Shown here in pieces: positions 31,264-39,392 of a stretch of DNA of 64,000 nucleotides. The translations under genes were made by a program, and so were the position numbers. The stretch covers positions 620,001-684,000 of the forward strand of contig AP027925.1 in assembly GCA_036322875.1 (NCBI GenBank). The letters run 5' to 3'. The stretch's first letter is position 1. Each line of letters opens with the position of its first letter. Origin of the DNA: Paraimprobicoccus trichonymphae. Its GTDB lineage: Bacteria; Bacillota; Clostridia; Oscillospirales; Acutalibacteraceae. Below the pieces are notes generated by a model. The model was given only the letters and a program-made list of their open reading frames with translations. It did no database searches and had not been told where the DNA came from.

Positions 31264-31911
31264 ATGAAAAAAGCAATTATTGGCAAAAAAATTGGTATGA
31301 CTCAAGTTTTTGATATTGATAATAATGTGGTTCCTGTCACTGTAATAGAAGTAGGTCCATGTGTGATCTCTCAGAAAAAAACTATAGAAACTGATGGTTA
31401 TAATTCTATACAAATGGGTTACGGAGATGTTAAATTGAAGAAGCTTACAAAGCCTTTAAAAGGACATTTTGATAAATCTAATGTTGCGCCAAAAAATTTT
31501 TTGAAAGAATTTAGATTTGAAGACACAGATAATTTTAATGTTGGAGATATTATAAAAGCTGATATTTTTTCTGAAAATGAGCAAGTAGACATAAGAGGAA
31601 AAAATAAGGGTAAAGGTTTTTCAGGTGTTATAAAACGTTGGAATTTCAGAAGATTAAAAATGTCCCACGGTACAGGTCCTGTTGTTAGAAAAGGTGGTTC
31701 TATAGGTGCTTGTTCTACACCATCGAGAGTATTTAAAGGAAAAAAAATGGCTGGACATTTGGGAAATGAAAATGTTACCATTCAAAATTTAAGAGTAGTA
31801 AAGATAGATATAGAAAATAATTTAATAGCTATCAAAGGTGCAATACCTGGACCTAATGGCAGTATAATTACTATACATGATAGTGTAAAGATTAAAAAAA
31901 AGGAGGATTAA
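31264..31911 (+). CDS. rplC: 50S ribosomal protein L3
   Basis: Start at ATG 31264, 5 nt after GGAGG. MKKAIIGKKIGMTQVF and the RRLKMSHGTGPVVRKGGSIG region (given as MSHGTGP and GSIGACSTPSRVFKGKKMAGH-type block) are characteristic. 215 residues. Binds near the peptidyl-transferase centre and is needed early in 50S assembly. Stop is 4 bp before the rplD start. Confidence 0.97.
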   Translation: MKKAIIGKKIGMTQVFDIDNNVVPVTVIEVGPCVISQKKTIETDGYNSIQMGYGDVKLKKLTKPLKGHFDKSNVAPKNFLKEFRFEDTDNFNVGDIIKADIFSENEQVDIRGKNKGKGFSGVIKRWNFRRLKMSHGTGPVVRKGGSIGACSTPSRVFKGKKMAGHLGNENVTIQNLRVVKIDIENNLIAIKGAIPGPNGSIITIHDSVKIKKKED

Positions 31912-31915
31912 TTCG

Positions 31916-32539
31916 ATGCCTAGTATAGAAATTTTGGACATCTCTGGTAATAAATTAGAAGGTATAAATTTATCTGATGATATTTTTGGAATTGAACCCA
32001 ATATGTCCGTGATGCATGAAGCAGTTGTGAATTATTTAGCGAATCAAAGGCAAGGAAATCAGTCTGCTTTAACACGTTCAGAAGTTTCAGGGGGTGGTAA
32101 AAAGCCTTGGAGACAAAAAGGTACTGGTCGTGCTAGACAAGGTTCTATAAGATCTCCACAATGGGTTCACGGAGGAATTGTTTTTCCGCCTAAGCCTAGA
32201 AGTTATAGATATAGTTTAAATAAAAAAGTTAAAAGACTGGCTTTAAAATCTGCTTTTTCTAGTAAATTTAAAAATAATGAATTAATAGTTTTAGATAATA
32301 TAGTTTTAGAAGAGTATAAAACTAAATTTTTTGTCAACGTCTTAAATAATTTGAAAATAAGTAAAAAAGCTTTGTTTGTGTTGTCAGAAGTTAATGACAA
32401 AATTATAAAATCTTCTAGAAATATTTCAGGAATAAAAACTACACAAGTAAATACTCTTAACACTTATGATGTTTTAAATTCTGGAAAATTAATTTTAATT
32501 AAAGATTCTGTCAAAAAAATCGAGGAGGTGTATTCATGA
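31916..32539 (+). CDS. rplD: 50S ribosomal protein L4
   Basis: 207 residues with the conserved loop GGGKKPWRQKGTGRARQGS and SPQWVHGG that lines the exit tunnel. GGAGG 7 nt upstream. Overlaps rplW by 4 nt, so translation is coupled. In proteobacteria L4 represses its own operon; the structured leader upstream of rpsJ is the place to look for that here. Confidence 0.97.
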   Translation: MPSIEILDISGNKLEGINLSDDIFGIEPNMSVMHEAVVNYLANQRQGNQSALTRSEVSGGGKKPWRQKGTGRARQGSIRSPQWVHGGIVFPPKPRSYRYSLNKKVKRLALKSAFSSKFKNNELIVLDNIVLEEYKTKFFVNVLNNLKISKKALFVLSEVNDKIIKSSRNISGIKTTQVNTLNTYDVLNSGKLILIKDSVKKIEEVYS

Positions 32540-32832
32540 AAATGCAATCACATGATATAATCACGAAACCGATAATTACAGAAAAAACTATGAAAGGACT
32601 TACTAATAAAAAATATACTTTTAAAGTAAAAAAAAGTTTTAATAAAATAGAAATAAAAAAAGCAGTAGAAGAAATTTTTAATGTAAAAGTTTCTAAAATA
32701 AACACTTTAAATATGCCAGGTAAATTAAAAAGGCATGGGAAATTTAAAGGATATACTCCAGACTGGAAAAAAGCAATAGTTACTTTAGATAAAGATAGTA
32801 AAAAAATAGAGTTTTTTGAAAGTTTAAATTAA
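32536..32832 (+). CDS. rplW: 50S ribosomal protein L23
   Basis: 98 residues; starts within the rplD stop (ATGA overlap) after GAGGAGG. Contains IITKPIITEKTM-like start (KPIITEKT), YTFKV, KIEIKKAVEEIFNVKVSKINTLN (in part), and KAIVTL. L23 sits at the tunnel exit and docks SRP and trigger factor. Unusually the next operon gene, rplB, is 269 bp away. Confidence 0.97.
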   Translation: MKMQSHDIITKPIITEKTMKGLTNKKYTFKVKKSFNKIEIKKAVEEIFNVKVSKINTLNMPGKLKRHGKFKGYTPDWKKAIVTLDKDSKKIEFFESLN

Positions 32833-32833
32833 A

Positions 32834-32926
32834 ATGAATAATAAACTTAAAACTATACTAGTTTGGATTTTTATAATAATATTTATAGTAATGCTTTTAG
32901 TACAGGTACTTGTTTATGTTTTTTGA
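32834..32926 (+). CDS. Possible 30-residue membrane peptide between rplW and rplB
   Basis: An ATG one base after the rplW stop opens MNNKLKTILVWIFIIIF followed by hydrophobic residues to VYVF and a TGA. One transmembrane helix, positive-inside start. No own ribosome binding site, but the position allows re-initiation after rplW. It could also be chance in AT-rich DNA or the decayed start of an inserted gene. Not recognised. Confidence 0.3.
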   Translation: MNNKLKTILVWIFIIIFIVMLLVQVLVYVF

Positions 32927-33072
32927 AAATCAACAGCATAAATTGTCCAACAGCGCGGTGGTAACTATCGGATGTATGCCTGTGGAAAGATAGCAGGTTG
33001 CGAGGTCTAAAAAACAGGAAATTTGTAGGGTAATCTGTGAAGCTCTCGGTTTTAAATCGTGAGAGGTTCACT
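32921..33072 (+). repeat. Family-2 element copy I inside the S10 operon (IS200/IS605 right-end-like)
   Basis: Begins TTTTGAAAATCAACAGCATA. It then has GCGCGGTGG, GGTTGCGAGGTCT, CAGGAAATTTGTAGGG and ATCTGTGAAGCTCTCGG, and a hairpin CTCTCG/CGTGAGAG directly followed by GTTCACT. A homologous element follows rpsO at 51466-51598 and a shorter one at 51678-51757. The hairpin plus GTTCAC-like end resembles the right end of IS200/IS605 elements, where the TnpB guide RNA is encoded. There is no tnpB. It lies in the operon's transcribed strand between rplW and rplB. Confidence 0.5.
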
Positions 33073-33101
33073 TAAATAATTAAATAGGAGTGAAAATTCA
33101 T

Positions 33102-33935
33102 TTGGCAGTAAAAAAATTAAAACCTACTACACCTTCTAGAAGAGGTATGATAGTTTTAGACTATTCTGATCTTTCTAAGAAAAAACCAGAAAAAAGATTA
33201 TTAAAAGCTCTCGGTAACAGATCTGGACGTAACAATTATGGTAGAATTACTGTAAGGCACAGGGGCGGTAGAGGTAGAAGAAAATACAGAATTATAGACT
33301 TTAAAAGACAAAAATTTAATATGTCAGCTAAAGTTTTAAGTATAGAATATGATCCTAATAGATCATGTAATATAGCTTTAATAGAATATCAAGATAAGAA
33401 AAAGACTTATATATTAGCACCAAATAATTTAAAAGTAGGTCAAGAAGTTGTATCAGGTTCTAAGTCTGACATAAAAATAGGTAATTCTTTGCCACTAGTT
33501 AATATACCCATAGGAACTTTTATTCATAACATAGAATTATATCCTAAAAGAGGAGCTCAATTAGTACGTTCAGCTGGAAATTTAGCTCAGCTAATGGCCA
33601 AAGAAAATAATATGGCACTTTTGAGATTACCTTCAGGGGAACTTAGAAATGTTCCTATAAATTGTATGGCAACTATTGGTCAGGTTGGAAATTTAGACCA
33701 CGAAAATATAAAACTTGGTAAAGCAGGTCATAAAAGAAAAATGGGTTGGAGACCACAAGTAAGAGGTTCTGTTATGAATCCGTGTGATCATCCACATGGT
33801 GGTGGAGAAGGTAAGTCACCTATCGGTAAACCTGGTCCAAGAACTCCATGGGGTAAACCAGCCTTGGGTTACAAAACTCGTAATAAAAAGAAAAAATCTA
33901 ATAAATTTATAGTTAAACCTAGATATAAAAAATAA
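33102..33935 (+). CDS. rplB: 50S ribosomal protein L2
   Basis: 277 residues from TTG 33102 (MAVKKLKPTTPSRRG), with TAGGAG 11 nt upstream. An in-frame GTG at 33090 is less likely because family members begin at MAxKKxKPTTP. NNYGRITVRHRGGRGRRKYR and the C-terminal MNPCDHPHGGGEG block, with the histidine needed for peptidyl transfer, are present. Normal length. Confidence 0.97.
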   Translation: MAVKKLKPTTPSRRGMIVLDYSDLSKKKPEKRLLKALGNRSGRNNYGRITVRHRGGRGRRKYRIIDFKRQKFNMSAKVLSIEYDPNRSCNIALIEYQDKKKTYILAPNNLKVGQEVVSGSKSDIKIGNSLPLVNIPIGTFIHNIELYPKRGAQLVRSAGNLAQLMAKENNMALLRLPSGELRNVPINCMATIGQVGNLDHENIKLGKAGHKRKMGWRPQVRGSVMNPCDHPHGGGEGKSPIGKPGPRTPWGKPALGYKTRNKKKKSNKFIVKPRYKK

Positions 33936-33967
33936 GATTTAAAATTTTAAAGGGAGGAGAATGAATT

Positions 33968-34258
33968 TTGAGTAGAAGTCTTAAAAAAGAGCCGTTTGTT
34001 CAAGAAATATTATTAAAAAGAGTGAAATTATTAAATGAAAATAAAGAAAAAAAAGTTTTAAAAACCTGGAGCAGAGCTTCGACTATATATCCAGATTTCG
34101 TAGGTCACACTATAGCTGTCCATAATGGCAGAAAGCACATTCCTGTATATGTGACCGAAGATATGGTAGGTCATAAATTAGGAGAATTTTCTCCAACTAG
34201 AACTTTCAGAGGGCATTCAGGTTCTAAAAATACTGGTAAAAAAGATAGTAAAAAGTAA
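33968..34258 (+). CDS. rpsS: 30S ribosomal protein S19
   Basis: 96 residues from TTG 33968 after GGGAGGAG. SRSLKKEPFV, WSRASTIYPDFVGHTIAVHNG and GHKLGEFSPTRTFRGH are typical. Binds 16S rRNA in the head with S13. Confidence 0.96.
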   Translation: MSRSLKKEPFVQEILLKRVKLLNENKEKKVLKTWSRASTIYPDFVGHTIAVHNGRKHIPVYVTEDMVGHKLGEFSPTRTFRGHSGSKNTGKKDSKK

Positions 34259-34310
34259 TAGTTATATAGATACAGAATTTAGTATAATAAAAAAGGAGTG
34301 GTGAAGGAGT

Positions 34311-34688
34311 TTGGAAAAAAAAAAGGTGGATACGAATAATGTGAAGGGTCTGACTGAAGCTAGTGCTTATTTGAAGTATATCAGAATTTCGCCTAGAAAG
34401 GTTTCTATAGTTTTGGATCTAATTAGAAACAAACCTGTAGAGCAAGCAATGGGAATTTTAAAATATACACATAAAAGTGCTTGTGAATATCTTGAAAAAT
34501 TATTAAAATCAGCTGTATCTAATGCAGGCAATAATTTTAATATGGATATCACTAAATTATATGTTTCAAAATGTTTTGTTTCCCCTGGTCCGATTTTAAA
34601 GAGGATTCAACCCGTTTCAAAAGGTCGAGCACATAGAATTAAAAAAAGAAGTTCACATGTAACTATGACTCTAAAAGAAAAAATATAA
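34311..34688 (+). CDS. rplV: 50S ribosomal protein L22
   Basis: 125 residues from TTG 34311. Core blocks AYLKYIRISPRKVSIVLDLIR, shown in parts as YIRISPRKV and DLIRNKPVEQAM, and the tunnel loop PILKRIQPVSKGRAHRIKKR (PVSKGRAHRI). The first 16 residues are a short extension relative to most L22 proteins; a start closer to the core is possible but the GGAG motifs sit upstream of the TTG. Confidence 0.94.
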   Translation: MEKKKVDTNNVKGLTEASAYLKYIRISPRKVSIVLDLIRNKPVEQAMGILKYTHKSACEYLEKLLKSAVSNAGNNFNMDITKLYVSKCFVSPGPILKRIQPVSKGRAHRIKKRSSHVTMTLKEKI

Positions 34689-34706
34689 ATTAAAAGGAGG
34701 TAAATT

Positions 34707-35498
34707 ATGGGTCAAAAAGTTAATCCGCACGGATTGCGTGTTGGTGTTATAAAAGGTTGGGACTCGCGTTGGTTTTTTACGGATAAAAAACTGGTAGTAG
34801 CAACTATACTTGAAGATTATAAACTAAGAAAAGTTTTGAAAAAAAGATTGTATATGTCTGGAGTTCCTAAAATAGAAATAGAAAGGGATTCTAGTAAAGT
34901 AAGATTAAATATACACTGTTCAAAACCTGGAATGATAATAGGAAAGGGTGGAGTAAATATTGAGAAATTAAAGTCTTACTGTGAAAAGTTAATAAAAAAA
35001 CCTGTTTTTATTAATATTATAGAAGTCAAAAATTCAGATTTAAATTCTCAGCTAGTAGCTGAAAATGTTTCTAGACAACTAGAAAGAAGATTGTCTTTTA
35101 GAAGAGTTGTAAAACAATCTATAGGACGTTCTATGAAATCTGGAGCTAAAGGAATAAAAATAGAAGTTTCTGGAAGACTAAACGGAGCAGAAATTGCAAG
35201 ATCCGAGCATTATCACGAAGGTACCATACCATTGCATACTTTAAGGGCAGATGTAGAATATGGTTTTTCGGAAGCTAATACTACTTACGGAAAAATCGGA
35301 GTAAAGGCTTGGATTTATAAAGGCGAAATTTTAAGAAATACTAATAACAAGTTATCTACTGAAAATACTACAAATAATAATATTATTAATAATGCTAATA
35401 ACAGAGGAGGTAATGTAAACAATGCTAATGCCAAAGAGAACAAAGTACAGAAAAACCCACAGAGGAAGAATGACTGGAAAGGCGTACAGAGGAAATAA
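34707..35498 (+). CDS. rpsC: 30S ribosomal protein S3, with Asn-rich tail overlapping rplP
   Basis: 263 residues after AAGGAGG. MGQKVNPHGLRVG, the KH domain (CSKPGMIIGKGGVNIEKL) and the C-terminal domain up to KIGVKAWIYKGEIL are conserved. The normal protein would end soon after residue 215. Here about 48 extra residues rich in Asn follow, and the last 25 codons overlap the start of rplP in another frame (77 nt). The rplP ribosome binding site lies inside this tail. The tail may have arisen by loss of the original stop. Confidence 0.95.
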   Translation: MGQKVNPHGLRVGVIKGWDSRWFFTDKKLVVATILEDYKLRKVLKKRLYMSGVPKIEIERDSSKVRLNIHCSKPGMIIGKGGVNIEKLKSYCEKLIKKPVFINIIEVKNSDLNSQLVAENVSRQLERRLSFRRVVKQSIGRSMKSGAKGIKIEVSGRLNGAEIARSEHYHEGTIPLHTLRADVEYGFSEANTTYGKIGVKAWIYKGEILRNTNNKLSTENTTNNNIINNANNRGGNVNNANAKENKVQKNPQRKNDWKGVQRK

Positions 35499-35847
35499 AG
35501 TTACTCATGGAGATTTTGGTTTCCAAGCGTGTGAACCTCATTGGATCACTGCTAATCAAATAGAATCAGCTCGTATTGCTATGAATAGATACTGCAAGAA
35601 AGTTGGGAAAGTTTGGATTAAAATTTTCCCTGATAAGCCTGTCACTAAAAAACCTGCTGAAACTAGAATGGGTAAAGGTAAGGGTGCTCCAGAATTTTGG
35701 GTGAGTGTTGTAAAACCTGGTAGGGTTATGTTCGAAATGTCTGGAATTTCTGAAGAAGTTGCAAAAGAAGCTATGAGGTTAGCAGAACATAAATTACCTA
35801 TTAAATGTAAATTTATAAAAAAAATAAAATTTCAGGAGAGTGAGTAG
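35422..35847 (+). CDS. rplP: 50S ribosomal protein L16
   Basis: 141 residues, MLMPKRTKYRKTHRGRM start, GFQACEPHWITANQIESAR in the middle (EPHWITANQIE), and MGKGKGAPEFWVSVVKPG. GAGGAGG is 11 nt upstream. Begins inside the rpsC frame, see rpsC. Binds near the A site of the 50S. Confidence 0.97.
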   Translation: MLMPKRTKYRKTHRGRMTGKAYRGNKVTHGDFGFQACEPHWITANQIESARIAMNRYCKKVGKVWIKIFPDKPVTKKPAETRMGKGKGAPEFWVSVVKPGRVMFEMSGISEEVAKEAMRLAEHKLPIKCKFIKKIKFQESE

Positions 35848-35850
35848 TTT

Positions 35851-36069
35851 ATGGATAGGCATGAAAATATTTCTGAATTTAGAAAACTGGATATAGAAAA
35901 TTTAGCACAGGAAATTTCAAATTATAAATCGGAATTATTTAATTTGAGATTTCAAATGTCTACAAATCAATTAAAAAATCCAATGAGAATAAAGGCTGTA
36001 AAAAAAATTGTAGCTAGAATAAGTACTATAATTTCTGAAAGAAAACCTAAAGAAGGAGGGATTAATTAA
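35851..36069 (+). CDS. rpmC: 50S ribosomal protein L29
   Basis: 72 residues starting 3 bp after rplP. ELFNLRFQMSTNQLKNPMRI is the L29 signature (LFNLRFQ..TGQLEN). An N-terminal extension of a few residues. Two-helix protein at the tunnel exit. Confidence 0.94.
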   Translation: MDRHENISEFRKLDIENLAQEISNYKSELFNLRFQMSTNQLKNPMRIKAVKKIVARISTIISERKPKEGGIN

Positions 36070-36074
36070 ACCAC

Positions 36075-36326
36075 ATGCGAAGTATGAGAAAATTGAACAT
36101 CGGAAGAGTTAGAAGCGATAAAATGGATAAAACTATAGTAGTTGCTATTGAAAATAGTGTTAAGCACAAATTGTATAAAAAAATTATCAAAAAAACTTTA
36201 AAAGTAAAAGTTCACGATGAAAAAAATGAGTGTAAAATCGGTGATACTGTTCAAATAATGGAAACTAGACCTTTGTCTAAAGAAAAAAGATGGAGATTAG
36301 TTAAAATTTTAGAAAAAGCTAAATAA
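36075..36326 (+). CDS. rpsQ: 30S ribosomal protein S17
   Basis: 83 residues with GRVRSDKMDKTIVVAIE, VHDEKNECKIGDTVQIMETRPLS (in part GDTVQIMETRPLSK) typical of S17. GGAGGG about 14 nt upstream. Last gene of this cluster: rplN, rplX and rplE, which nearly always follow, are absent, so the S10/spc cluster is split here. Confidence 0.96.
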   Translation: MRSMRKLNIGRVRSDKMDKTIVVAIENSVKHKLYKKIIKKTLKVKVHDEKNECKIGDTVQIMETRPLSKEKRWRLVKILEKAK

Positions 36327-36438
36327 ATTTAAAATTTATATAAATTTTTTAGAAAATAATTAATTGAATAATAAATATTGACTATAATATATAAAAATAT
36401 GAAAAGAGTCAAGGATTGAGGTTTAAATTTTAGAAAAA

Positions 36439-36494
36439 CGAATGCATTTATGAACCAAACGAGTTTATCGTGAAAGATGTTTGCGTTCGATTTT
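36439..36494 (+). terminator. Possible terminator of the ribosomal operon
   Basis: CGAATGCA pairs with TGCGTTCG about 35 nt later (one G-T pair), followed by ATTTTTATTT. The large loop makes it a weak prediction. Confidence 0.35.
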
Positions 36495-37025
36495 TATTTC
36501 CCACTAGATTCAATATTTTTGTTATTTATTTTGGAAAAAACTCCACATTTTTTTCATTTTTATTTAATTTTTTAGAAATATAATCATGGTTCACATATTC
36601 TGAATTCATTTTTGGCTGTTACTGTATTTACTGTATTTTTTGAAACACTGAGTATTCTATCTAAATTTCATTGCTATTTTATGTTGTTTTTAATACTTTT
36701 TTTCGGACATCAGAATCATACACTTTGTAAGTATAATTTTCAATAAAATTTTTTGATTTTTGAAATATCGTCGTTGAGTATTTTGTTGTTGTTGAAATAA
36801 TAATATCAACCAAACTTTTATTCTGATTTTTTATTTTGTTATATTTCTTTCGGCTTAAAAACAGAAAAAATTAAAAAATAATTGATTTAAAACTCAGAAA
36901 ATACTTAGAATTATAGTAATGATATATGAAAATTATTACACTTTATATTAAATTTTGCTATAAATTAATAATTAAATAATAATTTAGCAATTCTTTATAA
37001 TATAACTAGGTGTATTATAAGAAAT
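36495..37025. other. Intergenic, possible transposase debris
   Basis: AT-rich. On the minus strand around 36600-36720 fragments in mixed frames read KIAMKF and SVSKNTVNTV, similar to the helix-turn-helix of IS1-type InsA proteins. Too decayed to define ends. The potD promoter must lie at the right end (a TATAAT-like box near 37002). Confidence 0.3.
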
Positions 37026-38099
37026 ATGAATATATGTTTAAAAAATTTGAAAAAATTAATGATAATATTTTTTTTTATGCTCATTTTGGTATTTTTAGTT
37101 ATTATTTTTAATAAGGATGGCGGCAAAAATGAATTAAGTGTTTGTAATTGGGGAAATTTTATATCTGATGGTTCAAATGAAAATCCAGATGTAAATAATT
37201 TATTTAAAATGGAAACTGGGATAAGTGTAGATTATCAAACTTTTCAAACTAATGAAGAGTTATTTGCTAAAATGATCAGTGGAAGTGCAAATTATGACGT
37301 AATTACTTGTTCGGATTACATGATTTCTAAGCTTATAGAAAATAACATGTTGAATGAACTAAATTTTGATAACATTTCGAATATTAATTTAATAAGAAAA
37401 GATTTTTTAAATTTAGGATTTGATCCGGAAAGTAAGTATTCTGTACCATATATTTGGGGATTGATAGGAATTTTTTACAATAAAAAAGCAGTTTTAGAAA
37501 AAGAAATAAACTGGAATATTTTATGGAACGAAAAATATGAAAAACAGATTCTAATGTTTGATAATCCTAGAGATGCTTTTGGAATCTCTCTTTTAAGATC
37601 AGGAAGTTCCATAAATAGTTCTGAAGAAAAAGATTGGACAAACGCAGCTAAAGAATTATCAAATCAAAATAAGTTAGTTCAAACTTATGGTATGGATCAG
37701 ATACTAGATAAGTTAATTAACGAAGAAGCATTGATAGCCCCTTATTATTCTGGAGACGCATCGTACCTTTTGAGTATGAATCCAAATCTTGGTTTTAAAA
37801 TACCAGAAAGTGGAACAATAATGTTTATAGATTCTTTATGTATTCCAAAGAATTCTAAGCATAAATTGGAGGCTGAAAAATATATAAATTTTTTGTGTAG
37901 AACAGATATAGCACTTATGAATGCTAAATATATTGAATATTGTTCACCTCAAATAGAGGTGTATAAAAAATTATATAATCCTATAAGTTATTTAAATGAA
38001 AATGAAAGAAAAAAATCTCAAATATTTTTAAATTTAAATTCAAAAATTTCTGAAATTATAGATAATTCGTGGATAGAAATAAAAGTAGGTATAAAATAA
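37026..38099 (+). CDS. potD: Spermidine/putrescine ABC transporter substrate-binding protein
   Basis: 357 residues. A hydrophobic segment at 11-28 is a signal or membrane anchor with no lipobox Cys right after it. The mature part begins LSVCNWGNFIS, the polyamine-binding protein N-terminus, and contains YDVITCSDYMISKL, YSVPYIWGLIGIFYNKK, YSGDASYLL and ESGTIMFIDSLCIPK. These match the PotD/PotF family of periplasmic binding proteins fold II. potA, potB and potC are not adjacent, although in Clostridia they usually precede potD. Only a weak ribosome binding site. Confidence 0.88.
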   Translation: MNICLKNLKKLMIIFFFMLILVFLVIIFNKDGGKNELSVCNWGNFISDGSNENPDVNNLFKMETGISVDYQTFQTNEELFAKMISGSANYDVITCSDYMISKLIENNMLNELNFDNISNINLIRKDFLNLGFDPESKYSVPYIWGLIGIFYNKKAVLEKEINWNILWNEKYEKQILMFDNPRDAFGISLLRSGSSINSSEEKDWTNAAKELSNQNKLVQTYGMDQILDKLINEEALIAPYYSGDASYLLSMNPNLGFKIPESGTIMFIDSLCIPKNSKHKLEAEKYINFLCRTDIALMNAKYIEYCSPQIEVYKKLYNPISYLNENERKKSQIFLNLNSKISEIIDNSWIEIKVGIK

Positions 38100-38514
38100 A
38101 TTCACATATAGCTAACTTTAATTTTTTTATCTATTCGCTCTTATATTATAGCGAGTGTGGTTAAATGATTATCTATTACACTATATTCGCTTGGCTTTTT
38201 TTCTCTAACGGTAATCAACAAATTCCTACCACTATAAAGTTTAAACCTAGTAGAAAATTTATAAAAGTTCGTTCTAACTCTAAATATGGAATATTCAGAA
38301 TATATGAATGATAGTACACCAAATACAAAATTTTTAATAACTAATTTATCAACAAACAAATATAACTTTTCTGATTTGAAATTTAATAATAAAAATAAAT
38401 AAAACTAAATTTGACAACTTAAAAAATCCGAAATACGAGTGAATATACGTAAAAATAAATAAATAGTTTGATTTATGTATTTGTTCTAGAAGAAAATTTA
38501 ATAATAGACCTGTC
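38100..38514. other. Intergenic between potD and the IS5-like element
   Basis: About 415 bp with only short minus-strand open frames (38141-38359 and 38349-38582) that have no ribosome binding site or recognisable content. No terminator with a clear T run. Confidence 0.4.
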
Positions 38515-39350
38515 CAAAAACGAAAAAATGGTAAAATAAACAAATGAATAAGTATGAAAAAATACAAAAATAAGAAGACCAAAATTTCAAATTAATCACA
38601 GGAGTCACAAAAGCGGTATTCAAAAAAATGCTGAAAATCTTAAAAGAAGATTATCAATCGACACACAGAAAAGTTGGAAAGAAGGGACTTTCATTTGAAC
38701 TCAGACGTACTTAAATATTGGCGAGAATACAGAAGTATGCGTCATATGGCCTTTGATTATGAAGTACCAAAATCAACGCTATGCAAATATATAATTTGGG
38801 TGGTAGATGTTTTAAGACGGTAGGGAGAGTTCAAGATCAAAGAGATTAAAAAACGTTTTAAATCCGATAACACTGAAAAAAATAATTTTGAAATGTTGTT
38901 CTTAGATGTTTAATAACAGCCCCCGAAGTACAAACAAAAAGTATCATACTCAAGTAAAAAAAGAGGTACACAACAAAATATCAAATTTTAGCCAATGCAA
39001 AAACACGTGAAATACTTGATGTTTTTAATGCAATCGACGCAACACACGATTTTGTAATGTCTAAAAATTCTTTAGCCAAAATACTCGAGAAAGAAGTTAA
39101 AATTTATGCAAAATGCTAAAATACCAAAAAAAAGCTACAAAAAATCATCCTCTCACCGAAGAATAAATCGTTGAAAATAAGCTTTTAGCACAAAAAAGAT
39201 CACAATTGAACACATTAATAGGGAAATAAAAATATTCAAAATTTGTAAAGAAATTTACAGAAACAAAGGAAAAAGAGGTTTACTCAGGATCAAATTAATT
39301 GCAAGTTTGTATAATAATAGGTTGGCTTTTTGAGTTTAGAAACAGGTCTA
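38515..39350 (+). mobile_element. IS5-family element copy 1 (HTH plus DDE transposase), decayed
   Basis: Bounded by imperfect inverted repeats AGACCTGTCC at the left and AACAGGTCT at the right. The transposase is the same as in the copy at 45934-46828 but with stops and frameshifts throughout. Recognisable pieces: ITGVTKAVFKKMLKILKED-like text, YWREYRSMRHMAFDYEVPKS and a DDE block KKRGTQQNIKF. Compared with copy 2 it has lost the region KWYQGI. Inactive. Confidence 0.8.
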
Positions 39351-39392
39351 ATATAGAAGAGAAACATAGTATCTACAAATTCATCATAGCAT

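Noticed and set aside
32921..33072. T-box riboswitch because of GCGGTGG near the 5' side
   Set aside because: No specifier stem, no GGTGGTACCGCG antiterminator and no aminoacylation or amino-acid gene downstream.
38141..38582. Two minus-strand frames after potD
   Set aside because: No ribosome binding site or recognisable content; the second runs into the IS5-like element.
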